Numbered from the stretch's first letter, positions 25,018 through 35,800 are shown. The stretch: 64,000 bases of DNA from Ostrinia nubilalis (GCF_963855985.1 NW_026973566.1:1984001-2048000); one strand, 5' to 3'. The notes: generated from the sequence alone by a model not told the origin. Translations and numbers: made by a program.

Positions 25018-27733
25018 ATGGCTGGCTCATCCGTCATGTCTGTGAACAGGCGCTGCCTTCGGGGACTGGTCAAACCAAGTTGTCCAGATTTTTACGCTTT
25101 TAATTTTGGATGGGGTGATGTTATAGCATTACTTTGCCACAGTTCCCATAGATAGTCAAAAATATTTTTGGTTACTTTAGTGTCAAAACAGTCACATTAT
25201 TGGTAATAAAACATTACACGATTGGAAGGGATCCTCTTCAATCTTATTGTGTTTAAGTTTTTTCAGTCTGAATTATTACTATCATTAGAATATGAAAAAA
25301 GATATCTTGGATTTGTCATTCTCACTAAAATGTCTCTGGGGTGGTGGCGTGGTGAGGCGGGTCGTTACATTCTCTAAAATATGATCGAGTGAAGCGATGG
25401 CTGGCTCATCCGTCATGTCTGTGAACAGGCGCTGCCTTCGGGGACTGGTCAAACCAAGTTGTCCAGATTTTTACGCTTTTAATTTTGAATGGGGTGATGT
25501 TATAGCATTACTTTGCCACAGTTCCCATAGATAGTCAAAAATATTTTTGGTTACTTTAGTGTCAAAACAGTCACATTATTTTTAATGAAACATTACACGA
25601 TTGGAAGGGATCCTCTTCAATCTTATTGTGTTTAAGTTTTTTCAGTCTGAATTATTACTATCATTAGAATATGAAAAAATATATCTTGGATTTGTCATTC
25701 TCACTAAAATGGCTCTGGGGTGGTGGCGTGGTGAGGCGGGTCGTTACATTCTCTAAAATATGATCGAGTGAAGCGATGGCTGGCTCATCCGTCATGTCTG
25801 TGAACAGGCGCTGCCTTCGGGGACTGGTCAAACCAAGTTGTCCAGATTTTTACGCTTTTAATTTTGGATGGGGTGATATTATAGCATTACTTTGCCACAG
25901 TTCCCATAGATAGTCAAAAATATTTTTGGTTACTTTAGTGTCAAAACAGTCACATTATTGGTAATAAAACATTACACGATTGGAAGGGATCCTCTTCAAT
26001 CTTATTGTGTTTAAGTTTTTTCAGTCTGAATTATTACTATCATTAGAATATGAAAAAAGATATCTTGGATTTGTCATTCTCACTAAAATGTCTCTGGGGT
26101 GGTGGCGTGGTGAGGCGGGTCGTTACATTCTCTAAAATATGATCGAGTGAAGCGATGGCTGGCTCATCCGTCATGTCTGTGAACAGGCGCTGCCTTCGGG
26201 GACTGGTCAAACCAAGTTGTCCAGATTTTTACGCTTTTAATTTTGAATGGGGTGATGTTATAGCATTACTTTGCCATAGTTCCCATAGATGGTCAAAAAT
26301 ATTTTTGGTTACTTTAGTGTCAAAACAGTCACATTATTGGTAATTACACATTACACGATTGAAAGGGATCCTCTTCAATCTTATTGTGTTTAAGTTTTTT
26401 CAGTCTGAATTATTACTATCATTAGAATATGAAAAAAGATATCTTGGATTTGTCATTCTCACTAAAATGGCTCTGGGGTGGTGGCGTGGTGAGGCGGGTC
26501 GTTACATTCTCTAAAATATGATCGAGTGAAGCGATGGCTGGCTCATCCGTCATGTCTGTGAACAGGCGCTGCCTTCGGGGACTGGTCAAACCAAGTTGTC
26601 CAGATTTTTACGCTTTTAATTTTGGATGGGGTGATGTTATAGCATTACTTTGCCATAGTTCCCATAGATAGTCAAAAATATTTTTGGTTACTTTAGTGTC
26701 AAAACAGTCACATTATTGGTAATTACACATTACACGATTGAAAGGGATCCTCTTCAATCTTATTGTGTTTAAGTTTTTTCAGTCTGAAGTATTACTATCA
26801 TTAGAATATGAAAAAAGATGTCTTGGATTTGTCATTCTCACTAAAATGTCTCTGGGGTGGTGGCGTGGTGAGGCGGGTCGTTACATTCTCTAAAATATGA
26901 TCGAGTGAAGCGATGGCTGGCTCATCCGTCATGTCTGTGAACAGGCGCTGCCTTCGGGGACTGGTCAAACCAAGTTGTCCAGATTTTTACGCTTTTAATT
27001 TTGGATGGGGTGATGTTATAGCATTACTTTGCCACAGTTCCCATAGATGGTCAAAAATATTTTTGGTTACTTTAGTGTCAAAACAGTCACATTATTGGTC
27101 ATAACACATTACACGATTGAAAGGGATCCTCTTCAATCTTATTGTGTTTAAGTTTTTTCAGTCTAAAGTATTACTATCATTAGAATATGAAAAAAGATGT
27201 CTTGGATTTGTCATTCTCACTAAAATGTCTCTGGGGTGGTGGCGTGGTGAGGCGGGTCGTTACATTCTCTAAAATATGATCGAGTGAAGCGATGGCTGGC
27301 TCATCCGTCATGTCTGTGAACAGGCGCTGCCTTCGGGGACTGGTCAAACCAAGTTGTCCAGATTTTTACGCTTTTAATTTTGGATGGGGTGATGTTATAG
27401 CATTACTTTGCCACAGTTCCCATAGATAGTCAAAAATATTTTTGGTTACTTTAGTGTCAAAACAGTCACATTATTGGTAATAAAACATTACACGATTGGA
27501 AGGGATCCTCTTCAATCTTATTGTGTTTAAGTTTTTTCAGTCTGAATTATTACTATCATTAGAATATGAAAAAAGATATCTTGGATTTGTCATTCTCACT
27601 AAAATGTCTCTGGGGTGGTGGCATGGTTAACTAATATTAGTAATTTACCAGTATAATTTAAGTTAATGCAGTGTAATAAATAGGTTAAGGTGCGGCGAGG
27701 CTGGCGCTCGGGCCCCTATGCCACCTTTTTTTT

Positions 27734-28180
27734 CAACCAACTTCAAAAAAAGGAGGAGGTTCTCAATTCGACTCGTATGTTTTTTTTTTCTATGTTTGTT
27801 ACGCGATAACTTCGCCAATTATGAACCGATTTGAACAAATCTTTTTTCGGCGTATAGGTAATACCTCAAGGGTGGTCCCATTTAAATTTAATAATAAAAA
27901 AAATAACCCCCAAGGGTGGAAAATTGGGGATGAACTTTTTTATACGCAATATCTCCGCCGATTTTAAACCAATTTGAACGATAATTTTTTTGTTGAATAG
28001 GTATTATCAAAAGGATGGTTTCATGCAAATTTAAAAACAATATTTCACCTCCAAGGGTGGAAAATTGGGGATGAACTTTTTTATACGCAATATCTCCGCC
28101 GATTATGAACCAATTTGAACGATTATTTTTTTGTTGAATAGGTATTATTTGTGTTCACGCATTTGAAGTCGGTTTTTTTT
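27734..28180 (+). mobile_element. AACCGACTTC-terminus interspersed repeat, copy 1
   Basis: Starts CAACCAACTTCAAAAAAAGG and ends TTTGAAGTCGGTTTTTTT, giving inverted ACCGACTTCAAA-type termini. The inside holds repeated AAGGGTGGAAAATTGGGG and TATCTCCGCCGATT modules. I recognise this class as very common in Lepidoptera. It is non-coding and probably a non-autonomous element. Copy 2 follows at 28366. Confidence 0.75.
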
Positions 28181-28365
28181 TAAAGTTATATTGATATTAT
28201 TACATTTAGAAATAAACATTTCATAAACTTATTTGTTACGATTTAATAGTAATCGCGTCGGTATCCTTCCGTTTGGCCAAATTACTTTTCGCCAAATTTC
28301 GCTTCGCAAACAACTTATCGCCAATGTTTCATTTCCCAAATAAACTTTTAGCAACTGTTACTTTT
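28181..28365. other. Spacer with GCCAAAT-like motifs
   Basis: Short AT-rich spacer with repeated GCCAAATT and CGCCAA phrases. Similar wording recurs at 29840-29945 (TTTGGTCAAATT, TTTGGCAAAATT). It may be a small degenerate repeat. No gene. Confidence 0.35.
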
Positions 28366-28780
28366 CAACCGACTTCAAAAAAGGAGGAGGTTCTCAATTC
28401 GACCCGTATGTTTTTTTTCTATGTTTGTTACGCGATAACTCCGCCAATTATGAACCGATTTGAACAAATCTTTTTTCGGCGTATAGGTAATACCTCAAGG
28501 GTGGTCCCATTTAAATTTAATAATAGAAAAAACAACCCCTAAGGGTGGAAAATTGGGGATGAACTTTTTTATACGCAATATCTCCGCCGATTATAAATCA
28601 ATTTGAACAATTATTTTTTTGTTGAATTAGGTATTATCAAAAGGGTGGTTTCATGCGAATTTGAAGAAAATATTTCACCCCCAAGGGTGGAAAATTGGGG
28701 ATGAACTTTTTTATACGCAATATTTTTAATTTTTAGTTTTTTTTTGTGTTCACGCATTTGAAGTCGGTTTTATTTTTTTT
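28366..28780 (+). mobile_element. AACCGACTTC-terminus interspersed repeat, copy 2
   Basis: Starts CAACCGACTTCAAAAAAGG and ends GAAGTCGGTTTTATTTTT. It aligns closely with copy 1 but is shorter, with one internal module missing. An apparent 89-codon frame (28273-28542) is just the repeat read through. Confidence 0.78.
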
Positions 28781-28794
28781 AAAGTTATTATCGC

Positions 28795-29827
28795 ACCACC
28801 TTTGCTGAAGGTTCTTTTACAGACATCTGGAAGGTAGGTAGACTATTGGTCCTCCCGAAGGGAAACGGTAAGCCTCTCTCTGACCCGAAGGCCTATAGGC
28901 CTATTACTCTTTTGCCAATCCTGGGTAAGATCCTGGAGCGCGTCATCATCTCCTGCGCTCCCTGCTTGCACCGACATATATCTGACGCTCAGCACGGTTT
29001 CACCCGTGGCCGGTCTACGGTCACGGCGCTCAAGTTCATTAACTCGATCACCGAGAACAGTACTGCGTCATACGTGCAGCTGATCTTCCTGGACATCTCC
29101 GGTGCTTTTGACAACGCGTGGTGGCCGATGATTTTGTTGAAGGCCAAACAGACCGGAGCTCCACCTAATATCTTCAGGTCATTGGTTAGTTACTTTACAG
29201 ACCGGCGTGTGGGCCTCTATGTAGGGGCTCAAACGTCGTGGAAGCGCAGTACCATGGGATGTCCTCAAGGATCAATGTTGGGCCCGACACTTTGGAACCT
29301 CCTGCTCAACGACCTCCTGATGCTGCCGTGTCCTGAGTGGGTACACGTAATAGCGTACGCAGACGATGTGACGATCGCAATCGCTTGGTGTGACCCTCGA
29401 CGAGGCTAGGTCCTATGTGCCGCATGCGAAATTGATTGATTTACAAGCTGCCAATGGTTTTGGCAAGACGTCATGGGGCGTGAGATACCCCGCCCTAAGT
29501 GTGCTGTACGCAGGCATTTATGTGGCCACGATGACATACGCTGCGGCCGTATGGTACCGATGCTCGTCGATTTTTGTAATGAGAAAGGTGGTTGGAGGGA
29601 ATCGATTTTTGTAATGAGAAAGGTGGTTGGAGGGAATACTCAGCGACCGGCGCTCATTTTACTCACGAAGGCTTACAGGTCGTGCAGCACGGCAGCGTTA
29701 CCTGTAAGTCTCTCGTGCAGGACGACTTGCGGAGGAGGGAATCCAACTGGCCCCCAGGGAGCGCCGGGAATTGAAGCGCACCATTAGAGAGGATGCCGTG
29801 GCCTTTTGGCAGGAGCGGTGGGATGCG
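28795..29827 (+). pseudogene. R1-clade non-LTR retrotransposon reverse transcriptase, broken fragment
   Basis: Endonuclease-RT polyprotein remnant of an R1/TRAS/SART-type LINE. Visible in order: LPKGNGK and YRPITLLPILGKILER (RT fingers), LDISGAFDNAWW (motif A region), GCPQGSMLGPTLWNLLLND (motif B), AYADDVT (catalytic motif C). After that the frame jumps near 29390 with an internal deletion. LGVTLDEARSYVPHA, WGVRYPALSVLYAG and YVATMTYAAAVW follow (thumb), then QRPALILLTKAYRSCSTAAL. A final shift gives IREDAVAFWQERWDA near 29790-29827. The N-terminal endonuclease and the zinc knuckle are absent. The GCPQGS-LGPTLWN wording is typical of the R1 clade, some members of which insert in rDNA or TTAGG telomere repeats; here it lies in other repeats. 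Not functional. Confidence 0.92.
29568..29637 (+). repeat. 35 bp perfect tandem duplication inside the R1 pseudogene
   Basis: 29568-29602 and 29603-29637 are identical, starting CGATTTTTGTAATGAGAAAG. The unit does not fit the RT protein, so it is filler or insertion DNA that was then duplicated. Confidence 0.9.
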
Positions 29828-30251
29828 ATAATTCATTTGGTCAAATTATCATTTGGCAAAATTTTACTTGTTCAAGTTTTTTTATGGCAAATTTTTGTAT
29901 AGCAAATGTTTTTTGCCAAATATCCAAATAATTTGATTGATCAAATTAACACTTCATATACTTACCCACAAATCAAAGCATAAGGCACATGATCATAGTT
30001 TTCTTAAACAATAATTTTAATAATAAAATTGTATGTTTGCAAAAAGTAGGTATTGCAGAAAATAGTGGGTTAGGTTAGGTTAGAACAGTGACCATTAACG
30101 CGCGAAGGCGAGCGCAGCGTGCCGCGGTAGCGGCCGCCGAGCGCCAGAATCACCTCTTGTTAATGAATATTTCGATAAAAAGAATGAAATAAGTTGTTTG
30201 CGATGTGATAATTTGGGAAACGTTTTTGACCAAACATTAGTAATCCAATCA
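29828..30251. other. AT-rich spacer after the R1 fragment
   Basis: Degenerate TTTGGCAAA-like phrases, three GGTTA units at about 30064-30080, and a short GC-rich stretch (GCCGCGGTAGCGGCCGCCG, near 30120). No gene that I can support. Confidence 0.4.
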
Positions 30252-30440
30252 CGTCATATTATTAGTTACTGCACGCTATGGCTGCAGAAGATTTAAACAA
30301 GATTTTTGGCGAGAAAATCAATTTTCGCAGAACATATTATCCGGTTAAATATCCGTGTTGTAGTTAAAGCTAGAACTAACTCTGACATTAAACTGTTAAT
30401 AATTAAAATCCTAAACACTTCTTAACGTATTTTGTTGCAT
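30252..30440 (+). pseudogene. Decayed Helitron helicase fragment
   Basis: Aligns by eye with 1570-1830 of the intact Helitron gene. Matching stretches include CCTATGGCT against GCTATGGCT, CTTTTTGGTGGGAAAATC against ATTTTTGGCGAGAAAATC, AATTTTCGCAG in both, and GTAAAAGCTAAAAGTAACTCTGAC against GTTAAAGCTAGAACTAACTCTGAC. An internal deletion then joins to the CACTTCCCAACGTA equivalent. The region covers the part of the helicase just after Walker B. It is too mutated to encode anything and is clearly an older copy than the left-edge gene. Confidence 0.8.
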
Positions 30441-31779
30441 GGAGTATTCAGTTTTTTTATGAATACTGGGTTTTAATCAATATTTAACGAATACATAATA
30501 GTCCAAAACCAAATGATATAAAGATTTTTTAACAATTTTACAAGAAATTGTTTTTTTTTTATAACTAAAAACATTTAAAACATAACGTTACTTTTCTTGT
30601 TATACATTTAGGACATACTTTTTTAATTCGAATCGACACTATACGAATAGTTAAAAGGAATTCATATTTTTAATCACATTTAAGTCATAAATGTTGCTAC
30701 ACAACAAATAATATTTTTTATTAATTAGTACCTGTCTTTGTTAATAATATTAAAATTTGCAATAACTTAATAAAGAACCAAAAACTTTTTTCTCTTAATG
30801 TGTACATATTAACTATAAATTAATAATGAATATTGACTACCACCTACCCTATAATGTTTTTATTGTAATTCAGTTTGTTATGTTTGTTAGCTTATTCACA
30901 TATTACAGAATAGTACTTTTTAATAATTTCATATATTTAAACAATAAGAATTTTGTTTTGGGTGCACTGTTTTTAATGTCCTACGTAGGTACATATTTTA
31001 TGTTCGTCCATTTTAACCTAACAATGAAATTGTGATAAAAATGGGTCCCATTTTGGGAACTGCTGTCTGTTCCCTCGCTAAATATTATCCTAATTACCTC
31101 TTGTCTTTGAAGTTAAAATTAATCATTTATCAGTTTCAACTACTCTGTTCAATATTTTCCTCCTTCTTCTCTCGTTGATGAGATAGATGTGCGACGGATC
31201 TCGAGCACTGTAGGTCGTAGGTGTTAAAACATCCTATCGCTTGTCTTGCTGAAGACAAGTGAGCATTGGATATCGACTACACCGTTTGTTTTTATTTGGG
31301 CTTTCACTTCTTTTGTACCTAATGTTTACTATATTTTCAGTTTAGAATTTTCTAATTATTTTATTACCATTATACTTTCACATTCTTAATATTAAAGTTA
31401 CTCCTTTTATTTACAAGTTTGTTGTTGCTATCATGCATGAGGTAATTTTATTGTTGAGAGGGTTTTCATAATGGACGTGACATTTTCTTTCTTTGCCAGG
31501 AATTGCTACTTGATCAATTTCATAAAATTTACAATAACTAAAAGTTTTTTTACTAAACATTTTATAAACTTGAAATAAATAACTAATTAAATAAGTAACG
31601 TTATTGTTTATTCTTGTTAATTAATATTTAAGTACTATTTAAAATTACAAATAAATAAATTTTGACTTTGTTTTTGTAACCGTTTATTGCACTTTATATA
31701 CCTTTAAAAGTACCTGTTTTTTAGTGAAACCTGTGATGTATTTGCAATGTTTATTTAAGAAATGCGAAAAAAGGCGACG
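30441..31779. other. AT-rich region without recognisable features
   Basis: About 1.3 kb of strongly AT-rich sequence. A 69-codon frame at 30826-31035 (hydrophobic, Asn/Phe/Tyr-rich) looks like a composition artefact. A small hairpin, CTTGTCTT-GCTG-AAGACAAG, lies near 31240. I see no gene. Confidence 0.5.
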
Positions 31780-32480
31780 GTTACATTATTAATTTTACAA
31801 AATGACAATTATACGACGATCCTTATTATGCTGGTGAGAACAATTTCGTTCAGTTTCGCTTATGACGGCATTAACTAACTTCATTTGAACACATCCATTG
31901 CTCATTGCTTTCTGAACCACGTGTTGTTTGTTATATTGACATAGTCGTACTTGTACCTGGACACCCTGATATTCCGTCGACGCTGAGGTGTTTGATTGAC
32001 ACCCGGGACATTATCGACCGGTTATTTTCTCTGCCCTGATTCGTTAACCCTGCATCTTCCCTCCGCTCGACCTCTTCAACTTTATGCTCGTGCTGTGTTG
32101 GCTGTCGCCTTCACACTCTTCGCTTCGATGGCGTCACCCTCTCTGAGGCGTCTGCCTGTGTCACCCACGTGGATCAGTGACGTCCCCTGCAGGCTGGGGG
32201 TGTCGTCCTAACAGTCTTCCCCTGTCAATCAGTTCGTTCAGTCAGCGGTATCATTCTCTCTTCCTTCGTTTGGTTGGCTGAGGAGGCTCCTGTTCCGAAT
32301 CAGGCGCTAATGTCATGGTGATTCCAAAGTGATTACGTTATATTCCGATATACCACTCTTACAGTAATGGGTTGATATTTTTCATATTCCATTTCACTTT
32401 GCTTTCCCATCTTCTCTTACATTACTGCACACGTAAACACTCATCATATACAATATCGGCTTACCCGGGCAAATCTATCA
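31780..32480 (-). repeat. ~650 bp dispersed repeat, copy 2 (inverted relative to 2880-3544)
   Basis: Its reverse complement aligns with copy 1 through the same landmarks (TTTTACAAAATGACAATTAT, CCGTCGACGCTGAG, CACACTCTTCGCTTCGATG, CCTAACAGTC on this strand). Homology begins near AAAATGACAATTATACGACG and fades near 32480. A coding-like strip is shared with copy 1 but is frameshifted here. The two copies bracket the satellite array in opposite orientation. Confidence 0.75.
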
Positions 32481-32631
32481 AATTTTGGATTCATTTCAGT
32501 AGCTGCTTTGCAATTGCTTGCTGCTTTAAAATGCTTGCGCTGCTTGGGCTTAGAATTCATTCATATTCATATTATTTATTTGCTAACTAATTGTAGCTAG
32601 AAGATCGAATTCGCCCAGTAGGGCGATCTAA

Positions 32632-32820
32632 CTACATGAAATGGTTTTTATTTAAAATAGAAAGACCCGTGTCTTTCTATGTGTCTAGGTATGTCTTGAC
32701 GCGATATTTATGAATGAGTTACATGTATGTACTCACTGCTTGACGTTTAGTTATAATGGGTGGGACGCGAATGATTAAAATCTGTTTTTAATGTTATACA
32801 TTTCATGTAGGTAGATGGGG
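32632..32820. mobile_element. Small foldback element
   Basis: CTACATGAAATG (32632-32643) is mirrored by CATTTCATGTAG (32809-32820). Nested hairpins are visible: GATCGAATTCGCCC..GGGCGATC just outside, and ATAGAAAGAC..GTCTTTCTAT inside. A MITE-like hairpin, class unknown. Confidence 0.5.
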
Positions 32821-33431
32821 AGTAGAAGGGAGAGTGCATAACAAAACTAATCTTACTAACCATTGGCTTGCCTTTAATTAATTATAAGATCAAATTAATG
32901 TTATGGTACTATCCCATGTGCCAACCTCACCTGCTCGCGCCAACAGCCGGCTGTTGGCGGCAGCGGCGTGGCTCACCGCGAGAGTGAGACGCTCCGCTGC
33001 GGTGCTCCCTGCTGTCTTACTGACGAGGCTCTGGCTTTAACTAATATTTATGGCTGTCTTTTACTAACATTGTATGTCATGTTATAGAGCTTGCAGATGG
33101 ACTAACCAGGCTGGCAGTGTGTGGCAGCTAACTTGTTTATAAATGTGGAAACATCTCATTCACACAAAACACAGATGAGCCGTGCAATGCTTTGATGTGT
33201 CTCTAATTATACATCGATGTAAACTCTAACAATGCATAGCCAAATATAAATCTAATTTTAATATGTTTTATATTACAGATGACAAACGATTTATTAGTAA
33301 TATCACTGTTTATATCTTATCTGGATAAGATACTCAATTAGACATCAAGATGACTGTCACTCGTACACTCAAAAGATACTAAGAGTAAGTATTAAAAATA
33401 TTAATAAAATTATTATTTAATTTATAAAAAG
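32821..33431. other. Unassigned spacer with a 20 bp perfect palindrome
   Basis: About 600 bp without a gene. The only notable element is GCCAACAGCCGGCTGTTGGC at 32939-32958, a perfect 20 bp palindrome inside a short GC-rich island (CAGCGGCGTGGC, CGCTGCGGTGC). Confidence 0.45.
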
Positions 33432-33615
33432 ACTAGCTTTTGCCCACGGCTTCACCGGCGTGAAATTTTGTTTGTCACAGATCGTCATAAATTATAGCCT
33501 ATGTGTTATTCTGGGTTATAAACAATAATACTGTAAAGTTTCGTCAAAATCCGTTCAGTAGTTTTTGCGTGAAAAAGTAACAGACATCCAAATTTTCGCA
33601 TTTCTAATATGTATT
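33432..33615 (+). mobile_element. SINE-like lepidopteran repeat
   Basis: Contains GCTTTTGCCCACGGCTTCAC, GTTATAAACAATAAT, AAATCCGTTCAGTAGTTTTT and GCGTGAAAAAGTAACAGACA, ending near TCTAATATGTATTAGTA. I recognise this as the common lepidopteran SINE/LINE-tail consensus. No tRNA-like head was checked. Confidence 0.7.
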
Positions 33616-33639
33616 AGTATTTTAATCTGTACTACATCT

Positions 33640-33688
33640 TCTTTTTCTTCTTTTCAGCCAAATGACGTCCACTGCTGGACAAGGTACT
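33640..33688 (+). mobile_element. Fragment of the GACGTCCACTGCTGGAC repeat
   Basis: TCTTTTTCTTCTTTTCAGCC followed by AAATGACGTCCACTGCTGGAC and AAGG is the start of a widespread lepidopteran repeat. It is truncated after about 50 bp. Confidence 0.65.
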
Positions 33689-34412
33689 ACATATTTTATA
33701 TTAATTATTTCAGGTATAGAAGCCAAAAGAGAAACTTGAGTGATGCAAAAGTTAAAATTGCTACGATGGTGCTCACCACATCTACTCGCAAGTCAAGTTC
33801 CTCAAGATGAAGCATTAATAACGCAGCCCTGACAAAATAATGCAAATTTGAAGAATTCATAAACATAAAAAGAACTAACTACTAATTAAGGTAAACGCAA
33901 CTTCAATCTTCAGATTTATATTTATATAAATTATACAATTATAATTGTCTTATTACATTTCACTATTAATAATATTAATATGCCATCTATTTCAGGTATA
34001 GACTAGAAGAAATAATAAAAATTAAAATGTAATATAATACTTAGCTACCTACGTTTCGCTACTTCATATTGAACTGAACCGGAGCCTGACAATGCACCAC
34101 ACGACCTTTTTCTGATTATGTAAGTAAAACAATTTTACAACTCAATCGCAATAATCAATAGTAAGTGTTAAGATACCATAAACATTAAGCTTGGACATAT
34201 CTTTGGAGTACTCAGCCAGTGTTCTTTTTTCTTTTCACCAACTGTCGTTAGGTCATATAACCTCTCTACTGGCAGGTGTTCACGCGCGCCTACTACCTTT
34301 GTTTAAAGGCATTTTTTTTTTATAAAAAATACTTTTAACAAAATTTAACCAACAGGTAAAACGCCATGAATAGAATAGAATTGATCACATCTCACAAGGA
34401 AGGAGGAGTGAT
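33689..34412. other. Spacer with splice-acceptor-like sites
   Basis: Two TATTTCAG|GTATAGA sites (near 33714 and 33995) look like acceptor sequences. The first is followed by a 32-codon open stretch ending TGA at 33810 (YRSQKRNLSDAKVK...). No homology recognised; weak evidence of an exon. Confidence 0.25.
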
Positions 34413-34560
34413 ATGGCGATAACATATTTTCTTGGCGAAGAAGAAATTACTGTCTCAATGCGTAAAATATTACTCTACGAAGCAAGAAGGCTAAGAATGA
34501 AGAAAGAAAAGAAGGCAAAACATAAACGCAAGACGCAAATAGTAGTTCACGACACGACAA
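34413..34560 (+). CDS. Candidate coding exon, function unknown
   Basis: ATG at 34413 opens 49 codons that run into a strong splice donor, ACAA|GTAAGT, at 34561. The protein begins MAITYFLGEEEITVSMRKIL and continues with a highly basic stretch rich in Arg and Lys (RRLRMKKEKKAKHKRKTQ). The frame upstream stays open for 13 codons back to a TAG. The composition differs from the AT-rich surroundings. I do not recognise the protein. It could be a small host exon, a retrotransposon scrap, or chance. The next plausible acceptor is at 35320, but joining directly would put the downstream frame out of phase, so another exon would be needed. Confidence 0.25.
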
Positions 34561-34647
34561 GTAAGTGTACCTACCTAACATTATTACGTTAAACGACCAA
34601 GAAATATGAGATAAGTAATAGGCTAGATGACAAAATTTCAATTATTT

Positions 34648-34876
34648 GTCCGTCAGACAGATAATTAGAAAACATTAGACTCATATTTTTTATTTTCTTT
34701 TATAATTAAATAATAACAGTGCTACATCGAGTTGAAATGGCGCGATACGTCACGCTTGAGTAGAATTTTTACTCAAAAGTGACGTCACGCGACATTTCAA
34801 CTCAATTAATTAATACTGTATATTCGATTATAGAAAAAAAAATACGAGTCTAATATTTTCTATCTGTCTGACGGAC
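34648..34876. mobile_element. Foldback MITE, GTCCGTCAGACAG termini
   Basis: Left end GTCCGTCAGACAGATAATTA and right end ATCTGTCTGACGGAC are inverted, and the complementarity extends inward through TAGACTC..GAGTCTA. The centre is a second inverted pair: GAGTTGAAATG and GTCACGCTTGAGTA against TACTCAAAAGTGACGTCACG and CATTTCAACTC. The whole 229 bp folds into a long hairpin. Confidence 0.8.
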
Positions 34877-35320
34877 TAAATATAATTTTGATTTCATTAC
34901 CCAGTCATCATCCCTATTGTATATTATTGCAAATCCATTTCCGAGACATGTTCAATATTATTCTTATAAAATGAATTCTATGCATAATTTCATACCCATA
35001 ACACAAGCATATTAATTGCTTACTTTGGGGCTAGATGGCGCTGTGTGAGATTGTCCAAAGATATTTATTTATTTAAAGATATTTATACTTAATTTGAAAT
35101 CTTATTTTAAACGCAAATGTCACACAATAAATGCTTGCCGCATTTTATTTAGATGCCACTTTAACTAATAATTAGGTATTATGTGATAATACCTACTACC
35201 ACGCATCCACTCACCTCTATGTTGTCATTTCTTAATTACCTATAGTCCTTTTTTGCGAATAAAATATAAGAGAATGAAATCATTAAAACGAAATAATTAC
35301 AACTGTCTTTTTATTTCCAG

Positions 35321-35468
35321 GTTCATCAGTATCATGGAATTATCGACATTGGACTTGAAATCTCAGTTGAAGTTCCGGTATTGGATTGACGACAGCAGTC
35401 AACTATCGATGAACACTGATTTGAAGATGCTTGACGTTCTACAGAGGAAGCAAGAAAATAATAATTAG
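35321..35468 (+). CDS. Candidate terminal exon, function unknown
   Basis: A good acceptor (CTTTTTATTTCCAG) ends at 35320. It is followed by an open frame FISIMELSTLDLKSQLKF and onward through YWIDDSSQLSMNTDLKML to TAG at 35466-35468. The frame needs two carried-over bases from an upstream exon. An ATG inside (35335) could also start a 44-codon peptide. The mix of Asp, Ser and Leu looks more protein-like than the flanks, but no family is recognised. Confidence 0.22.
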
Positions 35469-35676
35469 AGATATTTACAAATTAAAACATAGTAGTTATG
35501 CACTTTTATTCAAATTAATATTGTTTACTGATCAGTAATAATAACATAACCCAAGACTTGTAGCAGCCTATGCTGAACCTCATCATGGCTCTTTTGTTTT
35601 TTTTTTTTTATTTTTCATTTTCTAATATTAATTTAGTGAACATAAAATGCCAGCTACTCGGATATTTAGGTGACTT

Positions 35677-35781
35677 GGGACTGATTTTTTAATCGTTGAA
35701 TATCTGCTAAAGAATAAACATTTTGACATATCTCATACTATTCTTCAGTTAAAAGTTATACGACGGTTGAAAAATCAGCCC
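35677..35781. mobile_element. Small hairpin MITE
   Basis: GGGACTGATTTTTTAATCGT at the left is mirrored by ACGGTTGAAAAATCAGCCC at the right. About 105 bp, non-coding. Confidence 0.65.
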
Positions 35782-35800
35782 ATAAGTTTTTTATAAAACT

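Larger units (their letters stand above)
4023..27624 (+). repeat. Satellite array, 379 bp monomer, about 62 copies
   Basis: The core ATGGCTGGCTCATCCGTC recurs at 4177, 4540, 4919 and onward to 27292, 62 times. The spacing is 379 bp, apart from 363 for the first unit, 380 for two units (9467 and 11742, an extra A in an A-run) and 384 for two units (16291 and 17812, with CATAGCATAG). Most monomers differ by only a few positions. The left edge (4023-4480) is clearly divergent. The right end breaks off at GGTGGTGGCATGG. Nearly every monomer has one BamHI site (GGATCC) and one EcoRV site (GATATC), which would give a 379 bp ladder. A 62-codon open frame in many monomers is a by-product: about half the units carry TAG inside it. 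Confidence 0.98.

Noticed and set aside
4540..27104. 62-codon open frames repeated once per satellite monomer (MAGSSVMSVNRRCLRG...)
   Set aside because: They recur only because the satellite does. About half the monomers carry TAG at the CATAGATAG site, so the frame is not maintained. No start context or domain supports coding.
4023..27624. CRISPR array
   Set aside because: The units are 379 bp with no unique spacers and the context is eukaryotic; it is a satellite.
28273..28542. 89-codon frame
   Set aside because: Reads straight from a spacer into the AACCGACTTC-type repeat; the apparent protein is repeat sequence.
30064..30080. Telomeric TTAGG repeat
   Set aside because: Only three GGTTA units are present, which is common by chance and in many insect repeats. 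No array.
30826..31035. 69-codon hydrophobic frame
   Set aside because: Asn/Phe/Tyr/Leu-rich composition is what AT-rich DNA gives; no homology and no splice or promoter context.
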